Made by a program: the position numbers and the translations under genes
Assembly: GCF_029846115.1 (NCBI RefSeq)
Contig: NZ_JARVZZ010000001.1
Location: 124,001-188,000 of the forward strand
Length of the DNA stretch: 64,000 nucleotides
DNA from: Serratia marcescens
GTDB lineage: Bacteria; Pseudomonadota; Gammaproteobacteria; Enterobacterales; Enterobacteriaceae
Direction of reading: 5' to 3'
The notes under the pieces: generated by a model
What the model was told of the DNA's origin: nothing
The model's database searches: none
The model's input: the letters and a program-made list of their open reading frames with translations, nothing else
Shown here: in pieces, positions 1-9,688 of the stretch
Position numbering within the stretch: the stretch's first letter is position 1
Layout of the letters: each line of letters opens with the position of its first letter

Positions 1-163
1 TAGCATTAGCTTTGTCCCCGTAGCCTTTCAAACTGCGGCGGCGTTAGCTATAGTACGGAGCTCGTCCATGCGTCCCGCTTCGCGCGAGACCGCTGCAAGT
101 CGCATTCAAATCTGTTCCTGACGAATTTGTCCCGACGGATTTGTCATTATTTACCGAGCCCCC
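1..163. other. Upstream region of thpR, no gene supported
   Basis: No open frame here looks like a gene. In E. coli the neighbour upstream of thpR is the divergent helicase gene hrpB, but no HrpB-like start is visible, so that gene, if present, begins outside the window. Bases about 20-50 resemble, in the reverse direction, the end of the palindromic repeat described at 2065-2180; the resemblance is weak and may be a decayed copy. Confidence 0.4.
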
Positions 164-706
164 ATGTCCAATTCGCGCCGCCTGTTTTTCGCCCTGTCCT
201 TGCCTGATGCCCTGCAACAGCAGGTGATCCGCTGGCGCGCCGAGGCGTTTGCGCCAGAGGCCGGTCGACCGGTGGCGGCGGCTAATTTGCACCTGACGCT
301 GGCGTTTCTCGGCGAGGTCACCGCGCAGAAAGAACTGGCGCTACGCAAACTGGCTGGCCGCATCGTTCAACCCGGCTTCAGCATGCGGCTCGACGATCTC
401 GGCCATTGGCCGCGCCCCGGCGTGGTCTGGCTTGGCACCCGCCGCGCGCCGCGCGGGCTGCTGCAGCTGGCCGAGCTGCTGCGTTCGCAGGCCGCCCGCA
501 ACGGCTGCCATCAAAGCGCGCTGCCGTTCCATCCGCACATCACGCTGCTGCGCGCCGCCACCCAGCCGGTGGCGATCCCGCCGGCGACGCCGGGCTGGGC
601 ATTCAGCGCCGATGCCTTTTCCTTATATGAGTCGGTGTTCGAAAACGGCCGCACCCGCTATCAACACCTCGAACAGTGGCCGCTGGCCAAGCAGGCATCC
701 GCATGA
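164..706 (+). CDS. thpR: RNA 2',3'-cyclic phosphodiesterase
   Basis: A 180-residue protein of the 2H phosphoesterase superfamily (ThpR, formerly LigT), a cytoplasmic enzyme that opens 2',3'-cyclic phosphates on RNA. Both catalytic HxTx motifs are present: HLTL at residues 43-46 and HITL at 125-128, with the usual spacing between two symmetric lobes. Length fits the family (about 176-180). The start ATG is the first in the frame and follows the motif-free leader. The stop TGA overlaps the ATG of sfsA (ATGA at 703-706), so the two genes are probably translationally coupled, as in E. coli. Confidence 0.95.
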   Translation: MSNSRRLFFALSLPDALQQQVIRWRAEAFAPEAGRPVAAANLHLTLAFLGEVTAQKELALRKLAGRIVQPGFSMRLDDLGHWPRPGVVWLGTRRAPRGLLQLAELLRSQAARNGCHQSALPFHPHITLLRAATQPVAIPPATPGWAFSADAFSLYESVFENGRTRYQHLEQWPLAKQASA

Positions 707-1410
707 TTTTCTCTCCACCGCTGCGTTCCGCCACGCTGATCAAACGTTACAAACGCTTTCTGGCGGACGTGATCACCCCGGAAGGGGAAACCTTTACGCT
801 GCACTGCGCCAATACCGGCGCCATGACCGGCTGCGCCACGCCCGGCGACACCGTTTGGTACTCCACCTCGGACAATCCCAAGCGCAAATACGCCCACAGC
901 TGGGAGTTGACCCATACCCAACAGGGGCACTGGATCTGCGTCAATACCCTGCGCGCCAACGCGCTGGTGCGTGAGGCCATTGAACACAATTTAATCAATG
1001 AATTATCCGGTTACAGTAAAATCAGCGGCGAAGTGAAATACGGCGGTGAAAACAGCCGTATCGATTTGTTATTACAGGCAGAAAATCGGGTTAACTGCTA
1101 TATTGAAGTTAAGTCAGTCACATTACTGCAACAACAACGTGGTTACTTTCCTGATGCGGTAACGCTCAGAGGGCAAAAGCACCTGCGTGAGTTGCTCAGC
1201 GTGGTTGAAAGCGGGCAACGGGCGGTGTTGTTCTTTGCCGTGTTACACAGCGGTATTGAGCAGGTCGCACCGGCACATCATATAGATGAGCGCTATGCGG
1301 CGCTGTTGGCACAGGTCCGGCAGTTGGGAGTGGAAGTGGTTTGCTACGGGGCAAAATTATCACCTGACGGTATTTATCTCTGCGATAAGCTGCCGTTTTT
1401 TATCGATTAG
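703..1410 (+). CDS. sfsA: DNA-binding protein / sugar fermentation stimulation protein SfsA
   Basis: A 235-residue SfsA-family protein. SfsA is a cytoplasmic nucleic-acid-binding protein first found because extra copies stimulate maltose use; its biochemical role is poorly defined, and its core resembles a nuclease fold. I chose the ATG at 703 (MIFSPPL...), which matches the conserved family N-terminus and overlaps the thpR stop; a longer frame from 676 lies inside thpR. Conserved segments such as CANTGAM, RIDLLL and IEVKSVTL are visible. The gene lies just upstream of dksA, the usual enterobacterial arrangement. Confidence 0.95.
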   Translation: MIFSPPLRSATLIKRYKRFLADVITPEGETFTLHCANTGAMTGCATPGDTVWYSTSDNPKRKYAHSWELTHTQQGHWICVNTLRANALVREAIEHNLINELSGYSKISGEVKYGGENSRIDLLLQAENRVNCYIEVKSVTLLQQQRGYFPDAVTLRGQKHLRELLSVVESGQRAVLFFAVLHSGIEQVAPAHHIDERYAALLAQVRQLGVEVVCYGAKLSPDGIYLCDKLPFFID

Positions 1411-1593
1411 CGCAGTCGGGTCCCTATAAATAGACAACCGGCCAGCACGATCGCCAAATACGCCCTCCTTCACACGATTGTCAAGCGGGCGACAGGAATA
1501 ATTGCCAACCTACCTTCCTTCTGTTATTTATAGCGGCCTGTTTTTCCCCCGCATTGGGGATTCGATAGTGCGTGTGTATGTAGGAGAAGCAAC

Positions 1594-2049
1594 ATGCAAG
1601 AAGGGCAAAACCGTAAAACCTCGTCCTTGAGCATTCTCGCCATCGCTGGGGTGGAGCCGTACCAAGAGAAGCCGGGCGAAGAGTACATGAACGACGCCCA
1701 GTTGTCGCATTTCAAGCGCATTCTTGAAGCGTGGCGCAACCAGCTCAGGGACGAAGTGGACCGTACTGTATCGCATATGCAAGAAGAGGCAGCCAACTTC
1801 CCTGATCCGGCCGACCGTGCTACCCAGGAAGAAGAGTTCAGCCTTGAACTGCGTAACCGTGACCGTGAACGCAAACTGATCAAAAAGATCGAGAAAACGC
1901 TGAAGAAAGTGGAAGACGATGATTTCGGCTACTGCGAATCTTGTGGCGTGGAGATCGGCATTCGTCGCCTCGAAGCGCGTCCGACCGCCGATCTGTGCAT
2001 CGATTGCAAGACGCTGGCTGAGATCCGCGAAAAGCAGATGGCCGGCTAA
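1594..2049 (+). CDS. dksA: RNA polymerase-binding transcription factor DksA
   Basis: A 151-residue DksA, the cofactor that inserts a coiled coil into the secondary channel of RNA polymerase and potentiates ppGpp control of rRNA and amino-acid promoters. The tip motif DPADRA carries the essential Asp71 and Asp74, and the four-cysteine zinc site is at C114, C117, C135 and C138. The N-terminus has the conserved [11 protein letters not shown] segment. The length is identical to the E. coli protein. It is separated from sfsA by about 180 bases, so it probably has its own promoter. No anomalies are seen. Confidence 0.98.
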   Translation: MQEGQNRKTSSLSILAIAGVEPYQEKPGEEYMNDAQLSHFKRILEAWRNQLRDEVDRTVSHMQEEAANFPDPADRATQEEEFSLELRNRDRERKLIKKIEKTLKKVEDDDFGYCESCGVEIGIRRLEARPTADLCIDCKTLAEIREKQMAG

Positions 2050-2064
2050 TACCGCTACTCTAAA

Positions 2065-2180
<116 letters not shown>

Positions 2181-2244
2181 TTACCGCTGCGGCGTGCGCA
2201 CCTGCGTGCGCCGCACAGAGAAAAGGGAACCTCTCCCCTCTGAT

Positions 2245-3156
2245 ATGCAAGAAAGTCATTATGTGGGGCGCTTTGCCCCATCGCCTTCCGGGGATCTGCA
2301 TTTCGGTTCGCTGATTGCCGCTCTGGGAAGCTACCTTCAGGCTCGCGCCCAACGCGGGCAGTGGCTGGTTCGCATCGAAGATATCGACCCGCCGCGCGAA
2401 GTCCCCGGCGCCGCCGCTCGCATCCTGTCCGCGCTGGAACATTATGGTCTCCACTGGGACGGCCAGGTCATCTATCAATCCCAACGTCACGACGCCTATC
2501 GCGCCGCGCTGGATCTGTTGCAGCGCCAGGGGCTCAGCTATTACTGTACCTGCACCCGCAGCCGCATCCAGCACATCGGCGGATTGTACGACGGCCACTG
2601 CCGCGATTTGCAACTCGGCCCGCAGGGCGCCGCCATCCGCTTGCGCCAGACCGCGCCCGTCTACAGGTTCCACGATCGCCTGCAGGGTGAATTGCACGCC
2701 GATCCGGCGCTGGCGGGGGAAGACTTTATCATTCGCCGCCGCGACGGGCTGTTCGCCTACAACCTGGCGGTGGTGATCGACGACCATTTTCAGGGCGTGA
2801 CCGAGATTGTGCGCGGCGCCGACCTGATCGAACCGACGGTGCGCCAAATTGCCCTCTACCGCCAGCTGCAGGCGCCGGTGCCTACCTATGCGCATCTGCC
2901 GCTGGCGCTGGGCGCCAACGGCATTAAGCTGTCGAAGCAAAACCATGCGCCGGCGTTGCCCGCAGGCGATCCGCGCCCGGTGCTGATCGCCGCGCTGAAA
3001 TTTCTGCGCCAACCGCTGCCGGAAAGCTGGCAAGATCTTGACCTGCCATTATTATTGAGCTGGGCGGTCGCACATTGGCGGTTGGAAAACGTGCCGCGTC
3101 AGGAGGCTATCCCTCTGGATGAAAACACGCCGGCATTCTCAAAGGAGCCATGGTGA
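2245..3156 (+). CDS. gluQ: Glutamyl-Q tRNA(Asp) synthetase
   Basis: A 303-residue GluQ-RS, a truncated class I glutamyl-tRNA synthetase paralogue. It attaches glutamate to the queuosine base at position 34 of tRNA-Asp rather than to the tRNA 3' end. The HIGH-like motif is in [13 protein letters not shown] near the N-terminus, the KMSKS-like motif is KLSKQ, and a zinc-type cysteine cluster CTCT lies in the middle. The anticodon-binding domain of GluRS is absent, as expected. I start at the ATG at 2245; an upstream in-frame ATG at 2194 would add residues that do not fit the family. The position between dksA and pcnB is conserved. Confidence 0.95.
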   Translation: MQESHYVGRFAPSPSGDLHFGSLIAALGSYLQARAQRGQWLVRIEDIDPPREVPGAAARILSALEHYGLHWDGQVIYQSQRHDAYRAALDLLQRQGLSYYCTCTRSRIQHIGGLYDGHCRDLQLGPQGAAIRLRQTAPVYRFHDRLQGELHADPALAGEDFIIRRRDGLFAYNLAVVIDDHFQGVTEIVRGADLIEPTVRQIALYRQLQAPVPTYAHLPLALGANGIKLSKQNHAPALPAGDPRPVLIAALKFLRQPLPESWQDLDLPLLLSWAVAHWRLENVPRQEAIPLDENTPAFSKEPW

Positions 3157-3217
3157 GCTATGATTAGCCGCTATTTTTTGTTAGCTCCATTTTTATCAGT
3201 CACTATCGAGGTGTACC

Positions 3218-4765
3218 ATTTTTACCCGAGTAGCCAACTTCTGTCGTAAGGTACTGACCCGCGATGACAAGCTGCCCCGCGACGACGCGGCGGCCGGCGA
3301 TAAAAACGTAGTCCGCGAAGAGCGTGCCGCGGCGCCAAGCCGCCCTGCGCCGCAGCCGCGCGCCGCCGATAACGGCAGCAACGCCCCTGCCCGCCGCTCA
3401 ACGCCGCGCAAGCGTCCGCCTTTTCCCCTCGCCGAGAGCAACGACTCGATGACCGTGATCCCGCGCGAACAGCACTCGATTTCCCGCAAAGACATCAGCG
3501 AAAATGCGCTGAAAGTGCTTTACCGCCTGAACAAGTCCGGCTACGAGGCCTATCTGGTCGGCGGCGGCGTGCGCGATCTGTTGCTCGGCAAAAAGCCGAA
3601 AGACTTCGACATCACCACCAACGCCACGCCGGAGCAAGTGCGCAAGCTGTTCCGCAACTGCCGCCTGGTCGGCCGCCGCTTCCGCTTGGCGCACGTGATG
3701 TTTGGGCCGGAGATCATCGAAGTGGCCACTTTCCGCGGCCACCACGAACAGAATCAGGAGTCCGACAAGAACTCGTCCCAGCAGGCGCAAAACGGCATGC
3801 TGCTGCGCGACAACATCTTCGGCTCGATCGAGGAAGACGCCCAGCGCCGTGATTTCACCATCAACAGCCTGTACTACGGCGTGGCGGATTTCACCCTGCG
3901 CGATTACGTCGGCGGGCTGAACGATCTGAAGCAAGGCGTGATCCGCCTGATCGGCGATCCGGAGACCCGCTACCGCGAAGATCCGGTGCGCATGCTGCGC
4001 GCGGTGCGCTTCGCCGCCAAGCTGGATATGCGCATCAGTGAAGAGACCGCCGAGCCGATCCCGCGCCTGGCCTCGCTACTGCACGAGATCCCGCCGGCGC
4101 GCCTGTTCGAAGAATCCCTCAAGCTGCTGCAGGCGGGTTACGGTTTCCAGACCTACCTGAAGCTGTGCGAATACCAGCTGTTCCAACCGCTGTTCCCGCT
4201 GATCGCCCGTAACTTCACGCCGAACCACGATACGCCGATGGAGCGCATTCTGGCGCAGGTGCTGAAGAACACCGATCACCGCCTGCAGAACGACATGCGC
4301 GTCAACCCGGCCTTCCTGTTTGCCGCCATGCTGTGGTACCCGCTGCTGGAGCACGCGCAGAAGCTGGCGCAGGAAAGCGGCCTGGCGTATTACGACGCCT
4401 TCGCGCTGGCGATGAACGATGTGCTCGACGAGCAGTGCCGCTCGCTGGCCATCCCAAAACGCATCACCACGCTGGTGCGCGATATCTGGCAGCTGCAGCT
4501 GCGCCTGTCCCGCCGCCAAGGCAAACGTGCACACAAGCTGATGGAGCACCCGAAATTCCGCGCCGCTTATGATCTGCTGGCGCTGCGTGCGGAAGTGGAA
4601 GACAATCAGGAAATGCTGCGTCTGGCCGAGTGGTGGGGCGAGTTCCAGGACGCCACACCGGCGCGGCAGAAAGCCATGCTGAGCACCCTGGGGGACGATC
4701 CGGCACCGCGCCGCGCGCGTCAACGCCGCCCCCGCCGCCGGGCACCGCGTAAAGAAGGGGCATAA
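3218..4765 (+). CDS. pcnB: Poly(A) polymerase I, with probable AUU start
   Basis: PcnB adds 3' poly(A) tails to RNAs and so promotes their decay; it also limits plasmid copy number through RNA I. The catalytic nucleotidyltransferase core is clear: GGGVRD and the DFD aspartate pair, then the RNA-binding region and an arginine-rich C-terminus. The first ATG of the frame (3449) would remove the conserved N-terminus. The frame stays open upstream and encodes [12 protein letters not shown] directly after an ATT at 3218, with GAGGTG at 3208-3213 as ribosome binding site. E. coli pcnB is also known to start inefficiently from a non-AUG codon. The product is then 515 residues, longer than the E. coli enzyme because of an alanine/arginine/proline-rich insert at about residues 20-75. 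The stop overlaps folK (TAATG). Confidence 0.9.
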   Translation: MFTRVANFCRKVLTRDDKLPRDDAAAGDKNVVREERAAAPSRPAPQPRAADNGSNAPARRSTPRKRPPFPLAESNDSMTVIPREQHSISRKDISENALKVLYRLNKSGYEAYLVGGGVRDLLLGKKPKDFDITTNATPEQVRKLFRNCRLVGRRFRLAHVMFGPEIIEVATFRGHHEQNQESDKNSSQQAQNGMLLRDNIFGSIEEDAQRRDFTINSLYYGVADFTLRDYVGGLNDLKQGVIRLIGDPETRYREDPVRMLRAVRFAAKLDMRISEETAEPIPRLASLLHEIPPARLFEESLKLLQAGYGFQTYLKLCEYQLFQPLFPLIARNFTPNHDTPMERILAQVLKNTDHRLQNDMRVNPAFLFAAMLWYPLLEHAQKLAQESGLAYYDAFALAMNDVLDEQCRSLAIPKRITTLVRDIWQLQLRLSRRQGKRAHKLMEHPKFRAAYDLLALRAEVEDNQEMLRLAEWWGEFQDATPARQKAMLSTLGDDPAPRRARQRRPRRRAPRKEGA

Positions 4766-5265
4766 TGATCCGCGTTTATATCGCGCTGGGCAGTAACCTG
4801 GCGCAGCCGCTGCAACAGGTTAAAGCCGCACTGGAGGCGCTGGAGCATCTCCCGCGCACCCGGCTGGTCACCTGTTCTTCGTTTTACCGCACCAAGCCGC
4901 TGGGGCCGCAAAACCAGCCGGACTTCCTCAACGCGGTGGTGGCGCTGGATACCCTGCTGCCACCCGAACAGCTGCTCGACCATACCCAGGCGATAGAACG
5001 CAATCAGGGGCGCGTGCGCAAGGATGAACGCTGGGGGCCGCGCACGCTCGATCTGGACATCATGCTGTACGGCGACAAGGCGATCCATACCGAGCGCCTG
5101 ACGGTGCCGCATTACGGCCTGAAAGAGCGCGAATTCATGCTCTACCCGCTGGCGGAAATCGCCCCCGACCTGATTTTCCCCGATGGCGAGCCGCTCGCCA
5201 GCTGCCTCAAGCGCGTGCCGAAAAACGGCATGGCGCTGTGGCATCAACCACAGCCCAAGTCCTGA
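4765..5265 (+). CDS. folK: 2-amino-4-hydroxy-6-hydroxymethyldihydropteridine pyrophosphokinase
   Basis: A 166-residue HPPK, which transfers pyrophosphate from ATP to 6-hydroxymethyl-7,8-dihydropterin in folate synthesis. The family signature RWGPRTLDLDI is complete and includes the metal-binding DLD. The N-terminal IALGSNL strand is also typical. The ATG shares a base with the pcnB stop codon (TAATG at 4763-4767), so expression is probably coupled to pcnB. In E. coli a fimbrial operon and then panB follow; here the reverse-strand qseBC pair follows instead. Confidence 0.97.
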   Translation: MIRVYIALGSNLAQPLQQVKAALEALEHLPRTRLVTCSSFYRTKPLGPQNQPDFLNAVVALDTLLPPEQLLDHTQAIERNQGRVRKDERWGPRTLDLDIMLYGDKAIHTERLTVPHYGLKEREFMLYPLAEIAPDLIFPDGEPLASCLKRVPKNGMALWHQPQPKS

Positions 5266-5270
5266 CCCGC

Positions 5271-6629
5271 CTACAGCGCCAGCCGCGCAACGAACCCGCC
5301 CGCCGGGCGATTGGCGAAGCCGATCTGTAAACCATGCAAGCCAGCGATACGCTGCACGATAGAGAGCCCCAGCCCGCTGCCGGTTTGCTCCTGCCCCGGC
5401 GGGCGATAGAAACGTTCTCCGAGCCGCGCCAGATGCTCCGTGGTGACCCCCGGACCGTCGTCCTCCACCGTCAGCGAGCGTTCGCTCAGCGTCACGGTGA
5501 CGGCGCCGCCCTGCGGGGTGTAGCGCACCGCATTATCCAGCAGATTGCGCAATAGCAGCGACAGCAGCAAGGTTTCCCCCTGACGCGGCGGCGGCGTTCC
5601 CCGATGTTCATAGCGTAGCGTCACGCCCGCCGCATGGGCCTGCCGATCCTGCTCCGCCAGGGTCATCGTCACCAGATCGTTCCAGTCGATCGGCGCCAGT
5701 TCGGCCAGATCCGACAGCGAATCCAGCCGCGACAGCGTCAGCAGCTGATCCACCAGCCGGGTGGCGCGATCGATGCCGAGCGTCAGGTTGTCCAGCGCGT
5801 GCTCGCGCATCGGCGCATCGTCCCCCGCCAACTGCACCACTTCAGTCTGCACCCGCAGCGCCGCCAGCGGGCTGCGCAACTCGTGCGCGGCATCGGAGGT
5901 GAAACGCCGCTCCCGCACCAGCAGAGCGTTGATGCGGGCGAACAGCGCATTGAGCGCATCCACCAGCGGGCGCACCTCGGTCGGCACCTGGTGCGCGTCC
6001 AGCGGCGTCGCGTCATCGGGTGCGCGCCGGCGCAAACCGGCCGCCACCGCGCGCAGCGGCCTCAGCTCGCGCCCGACCATCAGCGCGATCAGTAACATCA
6101 GCACCGGCAGCGTCGCCAGCCAGGGCACCAGTTGGCCGGTCACCATACCCAGCGCCATATCGCGCCGGTAATCCCACTCCTGGCCAACCACGATGCGGTA
6201 GCGCCCGTCCGGGCTGGTCAACCATACCAGGCGCCAGCTGTCGTCATCGCCTTTGCGCTCGCCGTCGGTAAAACCTTCACGCTCCCCGTCAAACAGGAAG
6301 TCGGCGCCGTTCTCGCCGTCGTTGAGCAGCATCTTGCCTTGGCGATCGAAGATAGCGAACGCCAGCGCGTCGTCGTCCTGCTCGCCGCGCTTGCCGTGAT
6401 GCACCAGCTTCTTGGTTTTCGGCAGGCTGCGCGCGCTTTCATCGGCCAGCAGATCGCCGAGGTTGGCGGTCGCCAGCCGTTTGGCGAACAGCATCTGTTG
6501 GGTGTCGAACACTTCGTTGATGGTGTTGCGCGACATCACCCAGGCCACCACGCTGGCGGTGCTCCAGGTCAGCAGCGCCAACAGGCTGAAGATCAGGATC
6601 AGGCGCAGTCGCAGGCTGAGACGCTTCAC
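5271..6629 (-). CDS. qseC: Two-component sensor histidine kinase QseC
   Basis: A 452-residue inner-membrane sensor kinase. Transmembrane segments are at about residues 10-30 and 163-184, enclosing a periplasmic domain with the QseC-type stretch [12 protein letters not shown]. After a HAMP-like linker comes the dimerisation helix with phospho-accepting His249 in [10 protein letters not shown], then the ATPase boxes [15 protein letters not shown] and GSGLGLSIV. By alignment from memory it matches E. coli QseC throughout. QseC is reported to respond to autoinducer-3 and catecholamines and to act on QseB; the signal here is not shown by sequence. Its start overlaps the end of qseB by 4 bases. Confidence 0.93.
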   Translation of the reverse strand: MKRLSLRLRLILIFSLLALLTWSTASVVAWVMSRNTINEVFDTQQMLFAKRLATANLGDLLADESARSLPKTKKLVHHGKRGEQDDDALAFAIFDRQGKMLLNDGENGADFLFDGEREGFTDGERKGDDDSWRLVWLTSPDGRYRIVVGQEWDYRRDMALGMVTGQLVPWLATLPVLMLLIALMVGRELRPLRAVAAGLRRRAPDDATPLDAHQVPTEVRPLVDALNALFARINALLVRERRFTSDAAHELRSPLAALRVQTEVVQLAGDDAPMREHALDNLTLGIDRATRLVDQLLTLSRLDSLSDLAELAPIDWNDLVTMTLAEQDRQAHAAGVTLRYEHRGTPPPRQGETLLLSLLLRNLLDNAVRYTPQGGAVTVTLSERSLTVEDDGPGVTTEHLARLGERFYRPPGQEQTGSGLGLSIVQRIAGLHGLQIGFANRPAGGFVARLAL

Positions 6630-7288
6630 GGCGCATCCCCCAGCGTGTAACCCACGCCGTGGATGGTGCGGATGAAGCCGTTACCCAGCTTGCGCCGCAG
6701 GTGGTGAATATGCACCTCCACCGCGTTGCTGCTCACTTCGTCGTCCCAGTTGTACAGCTTCTCCTGAATCAACGGCCGCGCCAGCACTCGCCCCTTGTTG
6801 TGCAGAAACAGCTCCAGCACCGCCAATTCACGCGGCGTCAGCGTCACCGGCTCGCCGTTGCAGCTCACGCTGCGGGTGGCACTGTCGAACACCACGTTGC
6901 CGTGCGTCAGCTGCGGCATCAGTTGACCGTGGCGACGGCGGATCAGCGCCTGCAGGCGCGCCGCCACTTCGGCCAGCGCGAACGGCTTGCACAGATAATC
7001 GTCGGCGCCGCTTTGCAGCCCGCTGACCCGCTGCTCCAGCGCATCGCGGGCGGTGAGGATCAAGACCGGCACGTCCTGCCCGGCCTGGCGCCACTGGCGC
7101 AGCAGATCCAGGCCATCGAGGCCCGGCAGGCTGAGATCGAGGATCACCGCGTCGTACGGCGCGCTGTCCAGCGCATTTTTGCCGACGACACCGTCGGTGA
7201 ACCAGTCCAGATTGAAGCCGAGTTTGGTCAGCCCGGCCTTGATGCCGTCCCCGATCAGTTTGTCATCTTCGATCAGCAAAATTCGCAT
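6626..7288 (-). CDS. qseB: Two-component response regulator QseB
   Basis: A 220-residue OmpR-family regulator: receiver domain with acidic pair EDD at 7-9, phospho-acceptor Asp51 in VILDLSLPG and the conserved lysine in CKPF, followed by a winged-helix DNA-binding domain ending with the [11 protein letters not shown] wing. I start at MRILLIEDD (7288), the family start, rather than the in-frame codon at 7324. It forms an operon with qseC. The TTAAG repeat at 7331-7347 upstream is a likely binding site for its own product. E. coli carries qseBC elsewhere, so this location is a lineage difference. Confidence 0.94.
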   Translation of the reverse strand: MRILLIEDDKLIGDGIKAGLTKLGFNLDWFTDGVVGKNALDSAPYDAVILDLSLPGLDGLDLLRQWRQAGQDVPVLILTARDALEQRVSGLQSGADDYLCKPFALAEVAARLQALIRRRHGQLMPQLTHGNVVFDSATRSVSCNGEPVTLTPRELAVLELFLHNKGRVLARPLIQEKLYNWDDEVSSNAVEVHIHHLRRKLGNGFIRTIHGVGYTLGDAP

Positions 7289-7330
7289 GAGTATCCCTTT
7301 TGAGTCTTGGCGCCATTGCACCACAAGGTT

Positions 7331-7347
7331 CTTAAGAACCGCTTAAG
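7331..7347. promoter_or_regulatory. PmrA/QseB-type operator upstream of qseB
   Basis: The sequence CTTAAG-AACCG-CTTAAG is a perfect direct repeat of a 6-mer with an 11-base period, one helical turn. PmrA boxes have the form YTTAA-N5-YTTAA, and QseB is a close PmrA relative that recognises similar sites. It lies 43-59 bases upstream of the qseB start, fitting autoregulation. It also lies about 110 bases upstream of panB. Confidence 0.7.
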
Positions 7348-7454
7348 CATGGCGATCCGCGCTACCCACCCCGATCGGGTTACAGTAGAATGACTGCACT
7401 TTTTTGCAGCCTGGGCCTGCGTACGCCGCACGGCCCGTTTCAGGAGACGTTGTG

Positions 7455-8249
7455 ATGAAACCCACCACCGTGACCCACTTGCGCCAGTGGAAACAGGAGC
7501 AGCGCAAGTTTGCTACCCTTACCGCCTACGATGCCAGCTTTGCCAAACTGTTTGAAGAGCAAGGCATCAAAGTCCTGTTGGTGGGCGATTCGCTGGGCAT
7601 GACGCTGCAGGGCCACGACTCCACGCTGCCGGTCACCGTCGCCGACGTGGCCTACCACACTCGCGCCGTGCGCCGCGGCGCGCCGGCCTGCCTGCTGCTG
7701 GCCGATCTGCCGTTCATGAGTTACGCCACCCCGGAACAGACCTTCGCCAACGCCGCCGAGCTGATGCGTGCCGGCGCCAACATGGTGAAACTGGAAGGCG
7801 GCAGCTGGCTGTGCGACACGGTGAAAATGCTCGCCGAGCGCGCGGTGCCGGTGTGCGGCCACCTGGGCCTGACGCCGCAGTCGGTCAACGTGTTCGGCGG
7901 CTATAAGGTGCAAGGGCGCGACGAACTGGCCGCCAAACAGCTGCTGCAGGACGCGCAGAATCTGGAACTGGCCGGCATTCAGCTGCTGGTGCTGGAATGC
8001 GTGCCGACCGAACTGGCGCGCCAGATCACCGAAGCGCTGTCCATTCCGGTCATCGGCATCGGCGCCGGCAATGGCACCGACGGCCAGATCCTGGTGATGC
8101 ACGACGCCTTCGGCATCACCGGCGGCCACACGCCGAAGTTCGCCAAGAACTTCCTGGCGCAGAGCGGCGATATCCGCACGGCGGTGCAGCACTACATTCA
8201 GGAAGTGGAGCAAGGCCTCTACCCGGCGGCTGAACACTCTTTTAACTAA
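7455..8249 (+). CDS. panB: 3-methyl-2-oxobutanoate hydroxymethyltransferase
   Basis: A 264-residue PanB, the first committed enzyme of pantothenate synthesis: it uses 5,10-methylene-tetrahydrofolate to turn ketoisovalerate into ketopantoate. The TIM-barrel family stretches [14 protein letters not shown] and [10 protein letters not shown] are present. The ATG at 7455 gives exactly the E. coli length and is preceded by CAGGAGA at 7441-7447; an in-frame upstream ATG at 7404 would add unconserved residues. panC follows after 23 bases, so the two are an operon. A folate-synthesis gene (folK) lies upstream on the same strand but is separated by qseBC. Confidence 0.97.
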   Translation: MKPTTVTHLRQWKQEQRKFATLTAYDASFAKLFEEQGIKVLLVGDSLGMTLQGHDSTLPVTVADVAYHTRAVRRGAPACLLLADLPFMSYATPEQTFANAAELMRAGANMVKLEGGSWLCDTVKMLAERAVPVCGHLGLTPQSVNVFGGYKVQGRDELAAKQLLQDAQNLELAGIQLLVLECVPTELARQITEALSIPVIGIGAGNGTDGQILVMHDAFGITGGHTPKFAKNFLAQSGDIRTAVQHYIQEVEQGLYPAAEHSFN

Positions 8250-8272
8250 GCGATGGTTCCAGGAGTCACCCA

Positions 8273-9127
8273 ATGATTATTATCGAAACTCTGCCGATGC
8301 TGCGCCAGCAGATCCGCCGCTGGCGCCAGGAAGGCAAACGCATCGCGCTGGTGCCGACCATGGGCAACCTGCACGACGGCCATATGACGCTGGTCGATGA
8401 AGCACGTGCCCGCGCCGACGTGGTGGTGGTGAGCATCTTCGTCAACCCGATGCAGTTCGATCGGCCGGACGATCTGGCGCGCTACCCGCGCACGCTGCAG
8501 GAAGACAGCGAGAAGCTGACCCGCCGCGGCGTCGATCTGGTGTTCGCGCCGGCCCCGGCCGCGGTTTATCCGCAGGGGCTGGAGCAGCAGACCTACGTCG
8601 ACGTGCCGGGCATCTCCAGCATCCTGGAAGGCGCAAGCCGGCCGGGCCACTTCCGCGGCGTTTCCACCATCGTCAGCAAGCTGTTCAACCTGGTGCAGCC
8701 TGATTTAGCCTGTTTCGGCGAGAAGGATTACCAACAGCTGGCGCTGATCCGCAAAATGGTGGCGGACATGGGCTACGACATCGACATCGTCGGCGTGCCG
8801 ACCGTGCGCGCCAAAGACGGCCTGGCCCTCAGCTCGCGCAACGGTTACCTGACCGCCGAAGAGCGCAAGGTAGCGCCTCAGCTGAGCAAGATCATGAACG
8901 CGCTGGCGCAGCAGTTGGCCAATGGCGAACGCCAGGTCGAAGCGCTGCTGGAGCAGACCGCCGAGCAGCTGCGCGCCGCCGGCTTTACGCCGGATGAACT
9001 GTTTATTCGCGACGCCGACAGCCTGCAGCCGCTGACGGTGGACAGCCAGCGGGCGGTGGTACTGATGGCCGCCTGGCTGGGCAAGGCGCGTCTTATCGAC
9101 AACCAACAGGTCGACCTGACGCTCTGA
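8273..9127 (+). CDS. panC: Pantothenate synthetase (pantoate-beta-alanine ligase)
   Basis: A 284-residue PanC, which joins pantoate and beta-alanine through a pantoyl-adenylate. The nucleotidyltransferase HIGH-like motif is in [14 protein letters not shown] near residues 27-40, and the KMSKS-like site is [19 protein letters not shown], a conserved active-site segment, is also present. The length matches the family. It is cotranscribed with panB; panD, which supplies the beta-alanine, follows 145 bases on. Confidence 0.97.
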   Translation: MIIIETLPMLRQQIRRWRQEGKRIALVPTMGNLHDGHMTLVDEARARADVVVVSIFVNPMQFDRPDDLARYPRTLQEDSEKLTRRGVDLVFAPAPAAVYPQGLEQQTYVDVPGISSILEGASRPGHFRGVSTIVSKLFNLVQPDLACFGEKDYQQLALIRKMVADMGYDIDIVGVPTVRAKDGLALSSRNGYLTAEERKVAPQLSKIMNALAQQLANGERQVEALLEQTAEQLRAAGFTPDELFIRDADSLQPLTVDSQRAVVLMAAWLGKARLIDNQQVDLTL

Positions 9128-9272
9128 CCCGTTTTTTATACTGTCGTCACCCTGAAGCCCTGACCATTGGTAGACAATAGTGGAGCAATCGGTGACGATA
9201 GAAATTGCAGGGATGCAGGAGAGATGTTCAACCCCAGCGCCTGTGAAGGCCGATATTCAGTTAGGTAAAGCT

Positions 9273-9653
9273 ATGATACGTACTATGCTGCAAGGCAAGC
9301 TGCATCGCGTCAAAGTCACTCAGGCTGACTTGCACTATGAAGGCTCCTGCGCCATCGACCAGGATTTCCTGGAGGCCGCCGGCATTCTGGAATATGAAGC
9401 GATCGATATTTACAACGTGGATAACGGCCAGCGCTTCTCCACCTACGCCATCGCCGCCGAGCGCGGTTCGCGCATCATTTCGGTCAACGGCGCCGCCGCG
9501 CGCTGCGCCTGCGTGGGCGACAAACTGATCATCTGCTCCTATGTGCAAATGACCGACGCCGACGCCCGCCAACACCACCCGAAAGTCGCCTATTTCGAAG
9601 GTGACAACAACCTGCAGCGCAAGGCGAAAGCCGTGCCGGTTCAGGTCGCCTGA
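9273..9653 (+). CDS. panD: Aspartate 1-decarboxylase (pyruvoyl enzyme)
   Basis: A 126-residue PanD proenzyme that makes beta-alanine from aspartate. The self-cleavage site Gly24-Ser25 is in YEGSCAID; Ser25 becomes the pyruvoyl group. The [14 protein letters not shown] segment typical of the family follows. I use the ATG at 9273, which gives the E. coli length; an earlier start at 9180 would put the cleavage serine too far in. It is followed at once by a hairpin terminator shared with the convergent yadE. E. coli has yadD between panC and panD; here there is only a 145-base spacer. Confidence 0.97.
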   Translation: MIRTMLQGKLHRVKVTQADLHYEGSCAIDQDFLEAAGILEYEAIDIYNVDNGQRFSTYAIAAERGSRIISVNGAAARCACVGDKLIICSYVQMTDADARQHHPKVAYFEGDNNLQRKAKAVPVQVA

Positions 9654-9660
9654 CAATAAA

Positions 9661-9688
9661 ACGGGCGCCTTGCGCGCCCGTTCTTCCT
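9661..9688 (+). terminator. Bidirectional terminator panD / yadE
   Basis: The stem ACGGGCGC (9661-9668) pairs with GCGCCCGT (9674-9681) around a 5-base loop, followed by TCTTCCTT. An A-rich run precedes it (AATAAA), so it could also stop transcription of the convergent yadE. Confidence 0.75.
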
